From: Burkholderia stagnalis
GTDB lineage: Bacteria > Pseudomonadota > Gammaproteobacteria > Burkholderiales > Burkholderiaceae
NCBI RefSeq assembly: GCF_902830275.1
Contig: NZ_CADESW010000003.1
Coordinates: 310,001-374,000 of the forward strand
Length of the DNA: 64,000 nt
Direction of reading: 5' to 3'
Shown: piece by piece, positions 9,065 to 17,056 of the stretch
Numbering within the stretch: the stretch's first letter is position 1
Layout: each line of letters starts with the position of its first letter
Made by a program: the position numbers and the translations under genes
The notes under the pieces: generated by a model
What the model was told of the DNA's origin: nothing
What the model saw: only the letters and a program-made list of their open reading frames with translations
Database searches by the model: none

Positions 9065-9729
9065 AGTGCGGACAGCAACGCGTCGAGCGCGTCGCCCATC
9101 AAACGAATCGAGTCTTCGGCCATCAGCATCACGAAATGGGCGCGGAAGCCGTCGTCCTCGAGGCCGAAATTCACTTCCAGCAGCAGCGCGACGCTCCACG
9201 CGAGCACCGTGGGCTGGAACACGTCGTCGAACGACACGTTCGCCCCCAGCAGCCCCGGCGGAAAGAACACCGGCGTGCGGCCGAGCTCGTCGAGGATCGA
9301 TGCGACGCATGCGCCCATCAGCACGTTCGCGACGTCGAACACGAGTTCGTCCTGGCTCGACGTGTCGCCGCGCGCGCCGGCAGTATCGTCGTCATCGTGT
9401 GCGCGGGCGCCCGGCGCACCGTCGCCGAAGGTGTGATCGACGAGCGACGCAAGCCGGGTGACGCTCGACGTGCGGCAAAGCACGAGCGCCTCGCCCTTGA
9501 TGTCGGAACGAAAACCCTGGCGCACGGCCGTCACGTTCTCGTGAATGCCCGTCATGTCGCGCAGCGCGTTGCCGGCATCGGCCGCCTGCACGACGCGCAC
9601 GCGCGGCACCGACAGCTCGATGAAGCGGCCGAGCAGCGACGCGAGCCGCGCAGCGGCACGGCCCATCGCGAGGTTGGCGATTTCCTGCAACGCGTCGCGT
9701 TGCTCCGCCGTGAACACCGAGTCAGGCAT
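9061..9729 (-). CDS. CheC-like chemotaxis phosphatase-family protein
   Basis: This protein of about 222 residues has two helices of the CheC/CheX/FliY type. DALQEIANLAMGRAA near the N-terminus and DELVFDVANVLMGACVASI in the second half carry the acidic-x3-E-x2-N pattern and a conserved downstream Gly. CheC proteins dephosphorylate phosphorylated CheY-like receivers. The neighbouring single-domain receiver is therefore the likely partner. The start chosen (MPDSV) has AAGGAG about 10 bp upstream and overlaps the receiver gene by 8 bp. An ATG 9 bp further upstream is too close to that site. Confidence 0.8.
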   Translation of the reverse strand: MPDSVFTAEQRDALQEIANLAMGRAAARLASLLGRFIELSVPRVRVVQAADAGNALRDMTGIHENVTAVRQGFRSDIKGEALVLCRTSSVTRLASLVDHTFGDGAPGARAHDDDDTAGARGDTSSQDELVFDVANVLMGACVASILDELGRTPVFFPPGLLGANVSFDDVFQPTVLAWSVALLLEVNFGLEDDGFRAHFVMLMAEDSIRLMGDALDALLSAL

Positions 9730-10090
9730 ACAACCCATACTCCTTGAGAATGGGCAGCAACGCCTCCGACGTCACGGGCTTCGCGACGAACGCGATCGCA
9801 CCCAGCTCGCGCACGCGCTCGCGCGCCTGCGGCTGGATATCAGCGGATACCACGATCACGAACGTGTTCAGATCTTCGTGGCGCAGTGTTTCGAGAACCT
9901 GGTAGCCGTTCATGTCCGGCATCGTCAGGTCGAGAAACATCACGGAAGCCTTGCCGTCACGATAGAGCGCAAGTGCCTCGCGGCCGTTCGCCGCATACGC
10001 GATGTCGACGTCCCAGTCCCCCGGTAAGGCCTTTGTCAGCAGCTTGCGAGCGAGCAGCGAATCGTCGGCAATCACAATCGGCAAAGGCAT
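9722..10090 (-). CDS. Single-domain CheY-like response regulator
   Basis: The 122-residue protein is a lone receiver domain. It has the acidic pocket ADD (residues 8-10), phospho-acceptor Asp54 in VMFLDLTMPDMNG, Ser/Thr in VIVVSAD, and Lys in FVAKPVT. There is no output domain, so it acts through protein contacts. It heads a three-gene unit with a CheC-like protein and a PAS-GGDEF cyclase. A simple reading is receiver, phosphatase and c-di-GMP output, but the kinase that feeds it is not identified. Confidence 0.92.
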   Translation of the reverse strand: MPLPIVIADDSLLARKLLTKALPGDWDVDIAYAANGREALALYRDGKASVMFLDLTMPDMNGYQVLETLRHEDLNTFVIVVSADIQPQARERVRELGAIAFVAKPVTSEALLPILKEYGLYA

Positions 10091-10564
10091 GGCGGCGGAG
10101 CGGAATACGGAATGGTCTCTCTCGCGTTAACGACCGTGCGCCGCGTTTCTTTAGGCGCCGAGTGAACGGACGCAAGCTTGCGCCGCCGGGCGGCCACGCA
10201 GCGCACGCCGCGGCAAACTTGCACGCGACGGGCTGCGCGCCGGCATCGGCGCGCGCGTATCTGTCATGGAAAGCAAGGCGCGATTCTGTGAGTAAAACCG
10301 GGGCGGTGCAACTCGTCATTTTTGCTTTTTCAAACAAAATCGATCCGATCGCGCCCCATTCGGAAAACAGCCGCGACCATTTTTGCGATAAGCACGCAAA
10401 ATTTTTCCTTGTGTACGTTTGCGCTGCCGGATTCGTCGCGTTTTCAATCTGACAACTTCCTTGGTCGGATTCGTCTGGATTATGCGGGTGCGCGGCGCGG
10501 AACGCGGATGCAACTCGTTTATGATGGCAGGCACCTCCAGCCTGCGCTTCGCCCTTTCCCATCC
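10091..10564. other. Divergent intergenic region between the receiver and hybrid kinase genes
   Basis: This gap of about 470 bp has no convincing gene. Its middle (10310-10410) is unusually AT-rich for the window. It holds a 7-bp hairpin TTTTGCG/CGCAAAA (10381-10401) followed by a T run, which could be a weak terminator or protein site. Promoters for both divergent genes are expected here, but I cannot place them with confidence. Confidence 0.4.
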
Positions 10565-12829
10565 ATGACGTCCGACCGGCCTGCCGATTCCCGCGACCCC
10601 GCATCCGCCGACGACTGGCAGGACGACGGGACCTACGCGTCCGGCGCGCCCGAGCACGATTTCGCCGTGCGGCGCGTGACGCTGATCGTGCTGCTGATCG
10701 CCGCGATCGTGCTGCCGTGCATCTACGTGTCGGTCATGGCGTACAACGACCTGAATGCACGCGAAGCCGCCGCGAGCGACGTGACGATGCGCACCGTGCG
10801 CGTGGCGGAGGAACACGCGCTCAAGGTGTTCGACCTCAGCGAGACGCTCGACGCGCGCATCGTCGATCTCGTGCAGGACATGGACGACGCGTCGGTGCGC
10901 AAGGACGAATCCGACATCCACGACGCGCTCAACACGATCGGCGGCGGCTACCCGCAGGTCGCGGCCGTGTCGATCTTCGGCGCGAGCGGGATGCTGCTCG
11001 CGAACAGCCTCTACTTTCCCGCGCCGTATGCGTCGATCGCGAACCGCGACGACTTCGTCGGCATTCGCGACGGCAAGGTGATCGAACACATCTCGCGCCT
11101 GATGATGGGGCCGCTGAAGCTCGAGAACATTCCCGTGTTCAACACGGGGGTCGCGCGTCGCCACAGCGACGGCTCGTTCGCCGGGATGGTGTCGATCGCG
11201 CTGAAGTCGTCGTATTTCAATGCGTTCTACCGCGACCTGCTCGGCGGCGCGAAGACGCCGATGACGATGTCGCTCACGCGCACCGACGGCGCCGTGCTCG
11301 CGTCGTACCCGCCGCTGCCGGCCGCCGCGCAGGGCGATCACCCGCTTCCGCTGACCGGCGAGCGCAGCGGGCGCACGGGCCTCGCGCGCGTGGGCCACGG
11401 CGCGGGCAGCGAGATCGTCGCGTACCGGCAGGTGGGCAGCTATCCGGTCTACGTATCGTGCGCCTACCGCACGTCGGCGATCTGGCGTGAATGGTACGAA
11501 CACCTGAGCGTGCTGTTCGCGTCGATGTTCGTGCCGTCGTTCGCGCTGTGGTGCGTGATCTGGCTGTCGCTCAAGCGGCTGAAGGCGGAAGAGCAGGCAT
11601 GGGACCGCTGGCAGGCGGAAGCGTCGATGCGGCGCTCGATCGAATCGGCCTACCGCCAGTCGCGCAAGATGCAGGCGCTCGGCAACCTCGTCGGCAGCGT
11701 CGCGCACGACTTCAACAACCTGCTGATGATCATCTCGAGCAACGTGCAGATCGCGCGGCACCGCGGCGTGCAGCACCTCGACACCGAACTCGGCGCGATC
11801 GAGCGGGCGCTGAAGAACGGGCAGTCGCTGACGCGCCAGCTGCTCGGCGTCGCGCGCAAGCAGCCGCTGCACAGCGAGACGATCGACGTCGGGCAATGGC
11901 TCGGCACCTGCCGCGAACTGATGAAGACGTCGCTCGGCTCGAAGTCGTCGCTGATCGCGGCGGTCGAGCCCGGCGTGTGGCCGATTCGCGTGGACACCGC
12001 GGAGCTCGAACTCGCGGTCATCAACCTTGCGGTCAACGCGCGCGACGCGATGCCGACCGGCGGCCGCTTCACGGTCGGCGTGCGCAACGTGACGCTGCGC
12101 CGCGAGGACGGCTTTCCGCTGATCGGCGATTTCGTGCAGATCTCGCTCGACGACACCGGCTCGGGGATGGCGCCCGAGGTGCTCGCGCGCGCGTTCGAGC
12201 CGCTGTTCACGACGAAGGCGCAGGGGATGGGCACGGGCCTCGGGCTGCCGCAGGTGTTCGCGTTCTGCGAGCGCTCGGGCGGCCTCGCGACGATCGACAG
12301 CGCCGTGGGCGCCGGCACGTCGGTGCGGCTCTATCTGCCGCGGGCGAGCGCGCAGGACCTGGTCGTCGCGCGTGCGCCGGCCCCGGTCGCGCCGGCGCAC
12401 GGCGCCCGGCCGCCGGCTGGCCTGCACGTGCTGCTCGTCGAGGACAACAGCGAAGTCGCCGCGGGCACGGAAGCGCTGATCACGCTGCTGGGGCACCGCG
12501 TGACCTACGCGGCGACCGCCGACGACGCGCTGCGGCTCATCGAAGGCGCGCCGGCGGGAGACGGCTTCGATCTCGTGATTTCGGACATTCACATGCCCGG
12601 CCAGATGAACGGCATCGATCTCGCCGAGACGCTCGGGCGGCGGCCGGACAAACTGCCCGTCATCCTGGTGACGGGTTATGCGGAGGAGCTCGACCGCACG
12701 CGCGGGGTCAACGTGCGCGTGCTGTCGAAGCCGTTCGATATCGCGCTGCTCGACGAGATCCTGCTGGGCATTCGCGACGCGCGGGATGCACGCGATGTGC
12801 GGCACGCCGGCGCGCATCACGCGCCGTGA
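10565..12829 (+). CDS. Membrane-bound hybrid sensor histidine kinase with C-terminal receiver
   Basis: The 754-residue protein has a transmembrane helix near residues 40-60 (LIVLLIAAIVLPCIYVSVM) and a periplasmic sensor region of about 230 residues of the PDC/Cache type. A second membrane helix (SVLFASMFVPSFALWCVIW) follows. Next come a dimerisation helix with phospho-acceptor His in SVAHDFNNLL, an ATPase domain (NLAVNARDAMPTGG, DTGSGM, GTGLGLPQV), and a receiver with Asp in LVISDIHMPG. The start MTSDRPAD was chosen over a longer in-frame extension that is low in family-like content. Its output regulator is not apparent in the window. Confidence 0.92.
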   Translation: MTSDRPADSRDPASADDWQDDGTYASGAPEHDFAVRRVTLIVLLIAAIVLPCIYVSVMAYNDLNAREAAASDVTMRTVRVAEEHALKVFDLSETLDARIVDLVQDMDDASVRKDESDIHDALNTIGGGYPQVAAVSIFGASGMLLANSLYFPAPYASIANRDDFVGIRDGKVIEHISRLMMGPLKLENIPVFNTGVARRHSDGSFAGMVSIALKSSYFNAFYRDLLGGAKTPMTMSLTRTDGAVLASYPPLPAAAQGDHPLPLTGERSGRTGLARVGHGAGSEIVAYRQVGSYPVYVSCAYRTSAIWREWYEHLSVLFASMFVPSFALWCVIWLSLKRLKAEEQAWDRWQAEASMRRSIESAYRQSRKMQALGNLVGSVAHDFNNLLMIISSNVQIARHRGVQHLDTELGAIERALKNGQSLTRQLLGVARKQPLHSETIDVGQWLGTCRELMKTSLGSKSSLIAAVEPGVWPIRVDTAELELAVINLAVNARDAMPTGGRFTVGVRNVTLRREDGFPLIGDFVQISLDDTGSGMAPEVLARAFEPLFTTKAQGMGTGLGLPQVFAFCERSGGLATIDSAVGAGTSVRLYLPRASAQDLVVARAPAPVAPAHGARPPAGLHVLLVEDNSEVAAGTEALITLLGHRVTYAATADDALRLIEGAPAGDGFDLVISDIHMPGQMNGIDLAETLGRRPDKLPVILVTGYAEELDRTRGVNVRVLSKPFDIALLDEILLGIRDARDARDVRHAGAHHAP

Positions 12830-12862
12830 GCGAGCGCCGCTGCGGCGGCGATATCGTCGGGT

Positions 12863-13417
12863 TCAGGCCGCCTTGTTCAGGCGCACCCACGCGGCGTAAC
12901 GATCGACGAACCCTTGCAGGAACTTGCGCGTGTCTTCGTTGACGATCTTGCCGTCATCGTCGATGCGGGTCGGGTCGTGCTTGATGAACATTTCCGGCTG
13001 GCCGAGCGTCGCGACGTCGAGATACGCGAGCACGTTGCGCAGATGCTGCTGCGACAGCGCCGTGCCGGTCGCGCCCGGCGACGTGCCGAGCACCGCGCCC
13101 GGCTTGCCCGCCCACGAATTGGCGCCCCACGGGCGCGAGCCCCAGTCGAGCGCGTTTTTCAGCACGCCCGGAATCGACCGGTTGTATTCCGGCGTGACGA
13201 ACAGCAGCGCGTCGGCCGCTTCGATCGACTGCTTGAAACGCTTGGCGACTTCCGGGAAATCCGCGTCGTAATCCTGGGAGTAGAGCGGCAGTTCGCCGAT
13301 CTCGACGAACTCGAACGAGAGATCGGCCGGCGCAAGCGAAATCACTGCGTGCGCGAGCGCACGGTTCCAGGATCCGCGGCGCAGGCTGCCGACGACGACC
13401 GCAACACGATATGCCAT
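12863..13417 (-). CDS. NADPH-dependent FMN reductase (chromate/quinone reductase type)
   Basis: The 184-residue flavodoxin-like protein has the FMN phosphate loop VGSLRRGSWNRALA near residue 8, the ELPLYSQDYDAD segment, and the signature TPEYNRSIPGVLKNALDW near residue 78. This motif is typical of the ChrR/YieF/azoreductase group, which reduces quinones, chromate or azo dyes with NAD(P)H. The start is fixed by a strong site (AAGGAG) about 7 bp upstream of ATG. It converges with the hybrid kinase. The physiological substrate is unknown. Confidence 0.9.
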   Translation of the reverse strand: MAYRVAVVVGSLRRGSWNRALAHAVISLAPADLSFEFVEIGELPLYSQDYDADFPEVAKRFKQSIEAADALLFVTPEYNRSIPGVLKNALDWGSRPWGANSWAGKPGAVLGTSPGATGTALSQQHLRNVLAYLDVATLGQPEMFIKHDPTRIDDDGKIVNEDTRKFLQGFVDRYAAWVRLNKAA

Positions 13418-13530
13418 GACTGTCTCCTTCCGATGGGTGGGGAATCGATACGATTGCTTCGGGACAGGCAGCAAAGGTCTGTTTATAGGCAGGCCAGCCC
13501 GTGAACCGTCCCACGGGGCCATCCGGCCGA

Positions 13531-13565
13531 CTTTCCACAAGGTTTTCCACAGAAATTGTGGATAA
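13531..13565. promoter_or_regulatory. Cluster of three DnaA-box-like sequences
   Basis: CTTTCCACA (13531-13539) and TTTTCCACA (13543-13551) lie on the plus strand. TGTGGATAA (13557-13565) is the exact reverse complement of the consensus DnaA box TTATCCACA. They sit between the divergent FMN reductase and sigma-factor genes, about 2 kb before the parS cluster. DnaA binding is inferred, not shown. Confidence 0.5.
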
Positions 13566-13780
13566 CTTTGCCGGAATGCCCCGCCGTTACACATGCCCGG
13601 TCGCGCGATGGCGGGTGCGCGACGCGAGCCTGTCGGCAAGCATAGCGCAGCGCATGGCCGCGTTCGTGAAAATCGTGGCAGAACGTGCGTTGCGGGCCGG
13701 CGCCCCGCCCAGTAAGCTGCTGGCACCGTGGCTCGCGCGACCGGCAGCGAGTGCGGCGCCTACCGGAGAGATGCCTGACG

Positions 13781-14377
13781 ATGCCGCCTGTGTATGACGA
13801 TCCCGCGTATCTTGCGCAGTTGCGGCACGACCTGCTGCGTTTCGCGCGCCTGCAGCTGCGCGACGCCGATGCGGCCGAGGACGCGGTGCAGGAAGCGCTG
13901 ACGGCCGCCTGGACGCACGCGTCGGAGTTCGCCGGTTTGTCCGCGCACAAGACCTGGGTGTTCGGCATCCTGCGCAACAAGCTGATCGACGTGCTGCGCG
14001 CGCGGCAGCGGATGGTGAGCCTGTCCGCGCTCGACGCCGAACTCGACGGCGAATCCGTGCTCGACCGTGAACTCTTCAAGGAAAACGGCCACTGGGCCGC
14101 GCACGCGAAACCGCGGCCATGGCCGCGGCCGGAAACGCTGCTGCAGCAGCAGCAATTCTGGATGCTGTTCGAAACCTGCCTGGACCATCTGCCGGAGCAG
14201 ATCGGGCGCGTGTTCATGATGCGCGAGTTTCTCGATGTCGAAATCGACGACATCTGCACCGAATTGACGTTGACGACGAACCATTGCAGCGTGCTGCTGT
14301 ACCGCGCGCGTACGCGCCTGCGCACCTGCCTGAGCGAAAAGGGGCTGACGACCGAAGATGCTACCGGGGAAATGTAA
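13781..14377 (+). CDS. ECF-type RNA polymerase sigma factor
   Basis: The 198-residue protein has a region 2 helix (LLRFARLQLRDADAAEDAVQEALTAAW, residues 15-42, then TWVFGILRNKLIDVLRARQ). Its region 4 is a helix-turn-helix around FMMREFLDVEIDDICTELTLTTNHCSVLLYRARTRLR. An insert of about 40 residues rich in Trp and Pro lies between the two. The start MPPVYDD is preceded by GGAGAG. The adjoining small zinc-finger gene, overlapping by 20 bp, is its likely anti-sigma factor. Target promoters are unknown. Confidence 0.93.
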   Translation: MPPVYDDPAYLAQLRHDLLRFARLQLRDADAAEDAVQEALTAAWTHASEFAGLSAHKTWVFGILRNKLIDVLRARQRMVSLSALDAELDGESVLDRELFKENGHWAAHAKPRPWPRPETLLQQQQFWMLFETCLDHLPEQIGRVFMMREFLDVEIDDICTELTLTTNHCSVLLYRARTRLRTCLSEKGLTTEDATGEM

Positions 14378-14549
14378 GGATGTGACGCGCCTGCTGTCGG
14401 ATGCGCTCGACCGGCATCTGACGGTGCACGAGCGCGTGCAGGTGCGCGTGCATCTGCCGACCTGCAGCGGCTGCAGGCAGTACCGCGAACAGATTGCGTT
14501 GCTGCGGGCGGCGGCAAAGGCCGCGGGCGGGCGGGGGGATGTCGGGTGA
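14358..14549 (+). CDS. Small zinc-finger anti-sigma factor
   Basis: The 63-residue protein has the anti-sigma zinc-binding pattern, with His and two Cys in HLPTCSGC near residues 32-39 and an upstream Cys near residue 6. It has no membrane segment, so it is a soluble regulator. It overlaps the end of the sigma-factor gene by 20 bp, which fits translational coupling and stoichiometric control. Such zinc-binding anti-sigma factors often respond to thiol oxidation. Confidence 0.85.
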   Translation: MLPGKCKDVTRLLSDALDRHLTVHERVQVRVHLPTCSGCRQYREQIALLRAAAKAAGGRGDVG

Positions 14550-14641
14550 TGACAGGCCGAAGCGCGGGTGCGGCCGATCGGGTCGCACCTCCGCCGCACA
14601 TCGATCATCCGGCGCAATAATAAAAATACGCGGAATTCGGC

Positions 14642-14998
14642 TTATTCGAACAACCCACGCACCGCTTCCGGCGGGCGGCCGATCGCGGCCTTGTTCTTGT
14701 ATACGACGATGGGGCGCTGCAGCAGGATCGGATGAGCGGCAATCGCCTCGTAGGCTTGCGCGTCGGTCAAATCCTCGCGGGCCAGGCCGAGGGTCTTGTA
14801 CGGCTCTTCGTTGTCGCGAAGCATGTCACGCACCGGGCGCGCGAGCTGGCGATGCAGCGCCTCCAGTTCCTGAACCGTCGGCGGCGTCTTCAGGTACTCG
14901 ACGATATTCACGGGCGCGCCGCTCGGATTCAGCGACTCGATAAGCGTCAGCGTCTCGCGAGATTTCGAGCATCGGGGGTTGTGGTAGATCGTGATCAT
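14642..14998 (-). CDS. arsC: ArsC-family glutaredoxin-dependent arsenate reductase
   Basis: The 118-residue thioredoxin-fold protein begins MITIYHNPRCSKSR with the catalytic Cys at residue 10. It has RPIVVYKNKAAIGRPPE near the C-terminus, carrying the Arg and cis-Pro region of the glutaredoxin-coupled ArsC/YfgD group. It would reduce arsenate to arsenite. No arsB, acr3 or arsR gene lies nearby, so a general thiol reductase role is also possible. It is the last gene before the partition region. Confidence 0.9.
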   Translation of the reverse strand: MITIYHNPRCSKSRETLTLIESLNPSGAPVNIVEYLKTPPTVQELEALHRQLARPVRDMLRDNEEPYKTLGLAREDLTDAQAYEAIAAHPILLQRPIVVYKNKAAIGRPPEAVRGLFE

Positions 14999-15185
14999 CG
15001 TTCCGGCCTGCGTAGTTGGGTCTCGTATTGTAGCCAGTCCGGGCGGGGGGTTGAGCCGGCATGAGGGCAGGGGCGGGGTCGTTGCGATTGCTCGTGAAGG
15101 CAGCGTGTGGTTGGGCTGGCTTCGTTGCCGGATAGACTCTGCAATGAAGCTCGTCGGCTATTCTTGACGCTCGCTGCGCAGTTCG

Positions 15186-15200
15186 GTTTATGCGCATAAA
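15186..15200. repeat. parS-like palindrome 1 (15 of 16 bases)
   Basis: GTTTATGCGCATAAA matches the palindrome GTTTATGCGCATAAAC except for the last base. It is the outermost of six sites upstream of parA. Confidence 0.8.
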
Positions 15201-15352
15201 TTCGCATCAGAGTCGAGAGCGTCTGAGTCAATGAATCGATCATCCGGGGCGCAGTGCCTCCGGCGGAAGGGCGCTCGTCGACGTCACCTCACGGCGCGGC
15301 GCAGTAGCCTGAAGGACTGGCACGCTGCAATTGACGTACCGACAACAGGCAG

Positions 15353-15368
15353 GTTTATGCGCATAAAT
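15353..15368. repeat. parS-like palindrome 2 (15 of 16 bases)
   Basis: GTTTATGCGCATAAA followed by T. It lies 167 bp from site 1. Confidence 0.8.
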
Positions 15369-15615
15369 CGCGTGAGCGTTGGCGTACTCAATGGGGTGCA
15401 TTGGGTGCTCAGGTTTCAGTAGCGGCAGGCGCTTCGCGTCGGCCCTTGGTGGCTGCGCCCGCGGCTCGAACGGTTGACGCCACGCGACCGAAGCGTCGCG
15501 CCCCACGTTCATTCACGCGCCTTTGTGTCGGCAGATTGGCGGCGTGACAGGCGCCCGCGCCCGGTAGGGGAGTGTGCTTCGGGCATCGGCACATCTTGCG
15601 GCATCGTCGCCGACG

Positions 15616-15657
15616 CCACGCTCCACGCTCCACGCTTCGCGCTTCGCGCTTCGCGCT
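15616..15657. repeat. Six tandem 7-bp repeats (3 x CCACGCT, 3 x TCGCGCT)
   Basis: Three perfect CCACGCT units run directly into three perfect TCGCGCT units. The array ends 12 bp before the third parS palindrome. Short tandem heptamers near a replication or partition locus can bind protein; its role here is unknown. Confidence 0.7.
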
Positions 15658-15669
15658 GAACCGCTGGCA

Positions 15670-15685
15670 GTTTATGCGCATAAGG
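15670..15685. repeat. parS-like palindrome 3 (14 of 16 bases)
   Basis: GTTTATGCGCATAAGG departs from the palindrome at its last two bases. Confidence 0.75.
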
Positions 15686-15822
15686 CCTGTCCTCATGAGT
15701 GCCGTATCGGCCGACCGAACGTAATCGCATCTGGCTGGGTACGCGCATCGGCTACTGATGTGGGCCCCGAATCGTGAGGTGAATGATCATCTCGCCGCGA
15801 CCGCAGCATCGAACATCCGGTG

Positions 15823-15838
15823 GTTTATGCGCATAAGC
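15823..15838. repeat. parS-like palindrome 4 (15 of 16 bases)
   Basis: GTTTATGCGCATAAGC differs at one base from the perfect palindrome. Confidence 0.8.
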
Positions 15839-15960
15839 CCTATCGCGCCGCGCATGCCATTACCTCTGCACGCGGACCATGCGCCGGCAAGCCTGCCACG
15901 CTGCAGGACCTCCTGCGAATTGCCGCCACGTCTCCGGCGCGATCGCCAATGCATTGGCCG

Positions 15961-15976
15961 GTTTATGCGCATAAAC
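15961..15976. repeat. parS palindrome 5 (perfect)
   Basis: GTTTATGCGCATAAAC is a perfect 16-bp palindrome and equals the ParB site described for Burkholderia chromosome 2. Confidence 0.92.
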
Positions 15977-16053
15977 ACCTCGAGGCTGGGCACTTCATCG
16001 CACCGTAGATCTTTCGCCACCGCCAACGAAGCGCATCGCCTGATCACGAGCAA

Positions 16054-16247
16054 GCCGACTCCTTGCACTGGCCATGCGGACACGCACCGAACTCTTGCAA
16101 GCATCGTCGTGCGCGTGCTTGGCCCGTCATGCGCCATCGACCGTTGCGAGCCGATTCCTTGTACCGATCATGCGCATACGGATCACACCGAACTCTTGCA
16201 ATCGTCGTCGCGTGCTCGCTCGGCTCGCGCACCATCGACCGTCGCCA
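16054..16247. repeat. Imperfect tandem repeat, two copies of about 96 bp
   Basis: Copy 1 (16054-16147) and copy 2 (16150-16247) share GCCGAYTCCTTG, then ACCGAACTCTTGCAA, then CATCGACCGTYGC in the same order, with small indels. The second copy contains a half-parS (ATCATGCGCATAC). They lie between parS sites 5 and 6. No gene is seen across 14999-16370 apart from these repeats and the parA promoter. Confidence 0.65.
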
Positions 16248-16254
16248 CACTCCC

Positions 16255-16270
16255 GTTTATGCGCATAAAC
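16255..16270. repeat. parS palindrome 6 (perfect)
   Basis: GTTTATGCGCATAAAC, a second perfect copy, 100 bp upstream of the parA start. Confidence 0.92.
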
Positions 16271-16296
16271 CGCTCGTCCAAACGGCCAACGCGTAG

Positions 16297-16327
16297 TTGA
16301 TGAACAACAATTTCATTGAAATATAAA
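16297..16327 (+). promoter_or_regulatory. Putative parAB promoter with a 13-bp palindrome
   Basis: TTGATG (16297-16302) and TATAAA (16322-16327) could be -35 and -10 elements with a long 19-bp spacer. The palindrome ATTTCATTGAAAT (16310-16322) sits between them, where an autoregulator such as ParA or ParB could bind. The region is AT-rich against its surroundings. Confidence 0.45.
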
Positions 16328-16370
16328 TATCGTCCGGTAGAATTCCAACGACCAAAAACAGGAGTGAAAA

Positions 16371-17033
16371 TTGGCCGCGGAAATCATTGCAGTCACTCAA
16401 CAAAAAGGCGGCGTCGGCAAGAGCACGATCGCCATGCACCTTGGCGCTGCATTTCACGAAAAAGGGAAGCGCGTCCTCGTCGTCGACGCCGACGGTCAAA
16501 ACACACTGATCCACTGGTCCAGCGCCTCGGGCGACAGCGAAACCGGCATCCCCTTCCCGGTCGTGAACCTTGCCGAAGCGGGTGGCCAGATCCACCGTGA
16601 GATCAAGAAGTTCATCAACGACTACGACGTGATCGTCGTGGACTGCCCGCCGTCGATCACCGAGAAAGTGTCCGGCGTCGTCCTGCTGGCCGCATCGATC
16701 GCGGTCATTCCAACGTCGTCGTCGCCCGCCGATTACTGGTCGAGCGTCGGGCTGGTCAAGCTGATCCAGCAAGCGCAGGTCATGAACGAAGATCTTCGCG
16801 CCGTATTCCTGCTGAACAAGACCGAAGAAAAGCGCATGCTGACCCGCGAGCTGAAGCGGGCCCTCGAAGAGCTCGGCTTCCCGCTGCTCAAGACGCAAAT
16901 TCCGACGCGGGAAGCGTACAAGCAGGCGATGGCGCTCGGTCAAACCGTCCTGCAGATGAACGATCGCGGCGCGAAGCTCGCCGCCGCGGAAATACGCGCA
17001 TGCGCCGACGAGATCGTCGCGATGCTGCCCTGA
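16371..17033 (+). CDS. parA: ParA-type chromosome partition ATPase
   Basis: The 220-residue protein has a deviant Walker A motif QQKGGVGKST (residues 10-19), VLVVDADGQ for A', and VIVVDCPPS for Walker B. It has no N-terminal helix-turn-helix, as in the short chromosomal ParA type. With ParB and the nearby parS sites it would segregate this replicon. The start is TTG, with GGAG about 7 bp upstream; no ATG or GTG fits the motif-bearing N-terminus. The parB gene follows after 23 bp. Confidence 0.95.
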   Translation: MAAEIIAVTQQKGGVGKSTIAMHLGAAFHEKGKRVLVVDADGQNTLIHWSSASGDSETGIPFPVVNLAEAGGQIHREIKKFINDYDVIVVDCPPSITEKVSGVVLLAASIAVIPTSSSPADYWSSVGLVKLIQQAQVMNEDLRAVFLLNKTEEKRMLTRELKRALEELGFPLLKTQIPTREAYKQAMALGQTVLQMNDRGAKLAAAEIRACADEIVAMLP

Positions 17034-17049
17034 CTTTATGCGCACAAAG
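17034..17049. repeat. Degenerate parS-like site between parA and parB
   Basis: CTTTATGCGCACAAAG matches the parS palindrome at 13 of 16 bases and starts on the base after the parA stop codon. Weak ParB binding here is conjecture. Confidence 0.45.
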
Positions 17050-17056
17050 GACTCGC

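Noticed and set aside
10270..10292. Possible iteron-like TGTGAGTAAAACCGGGG on the left arm
   Set aside because: Spacing fits but the central T run is replaced by A residues and the flank is poor. It is too weak to count.
10316..12820. Long minus-strand frame opposite the hybrid histidine kinase
   Set aside because: Arg/His-rich composition and a full overlap with a well-supported kinase gene.
15186..16300. Several short frames starting Met-Arg-Ile-Asn in the partition region
   Set aside because: The parS palindrome itself reads ATGCGCATAAAC, so these starts are a by-product of the repeat. None has a ribosome site or a conserved pattern.
14999..16370. CRISPR array in the parS region
   Set aside because: The repeats are 16-bp perfect palindromes at 138-317 bp spacing and fit parS, not CRISPR.
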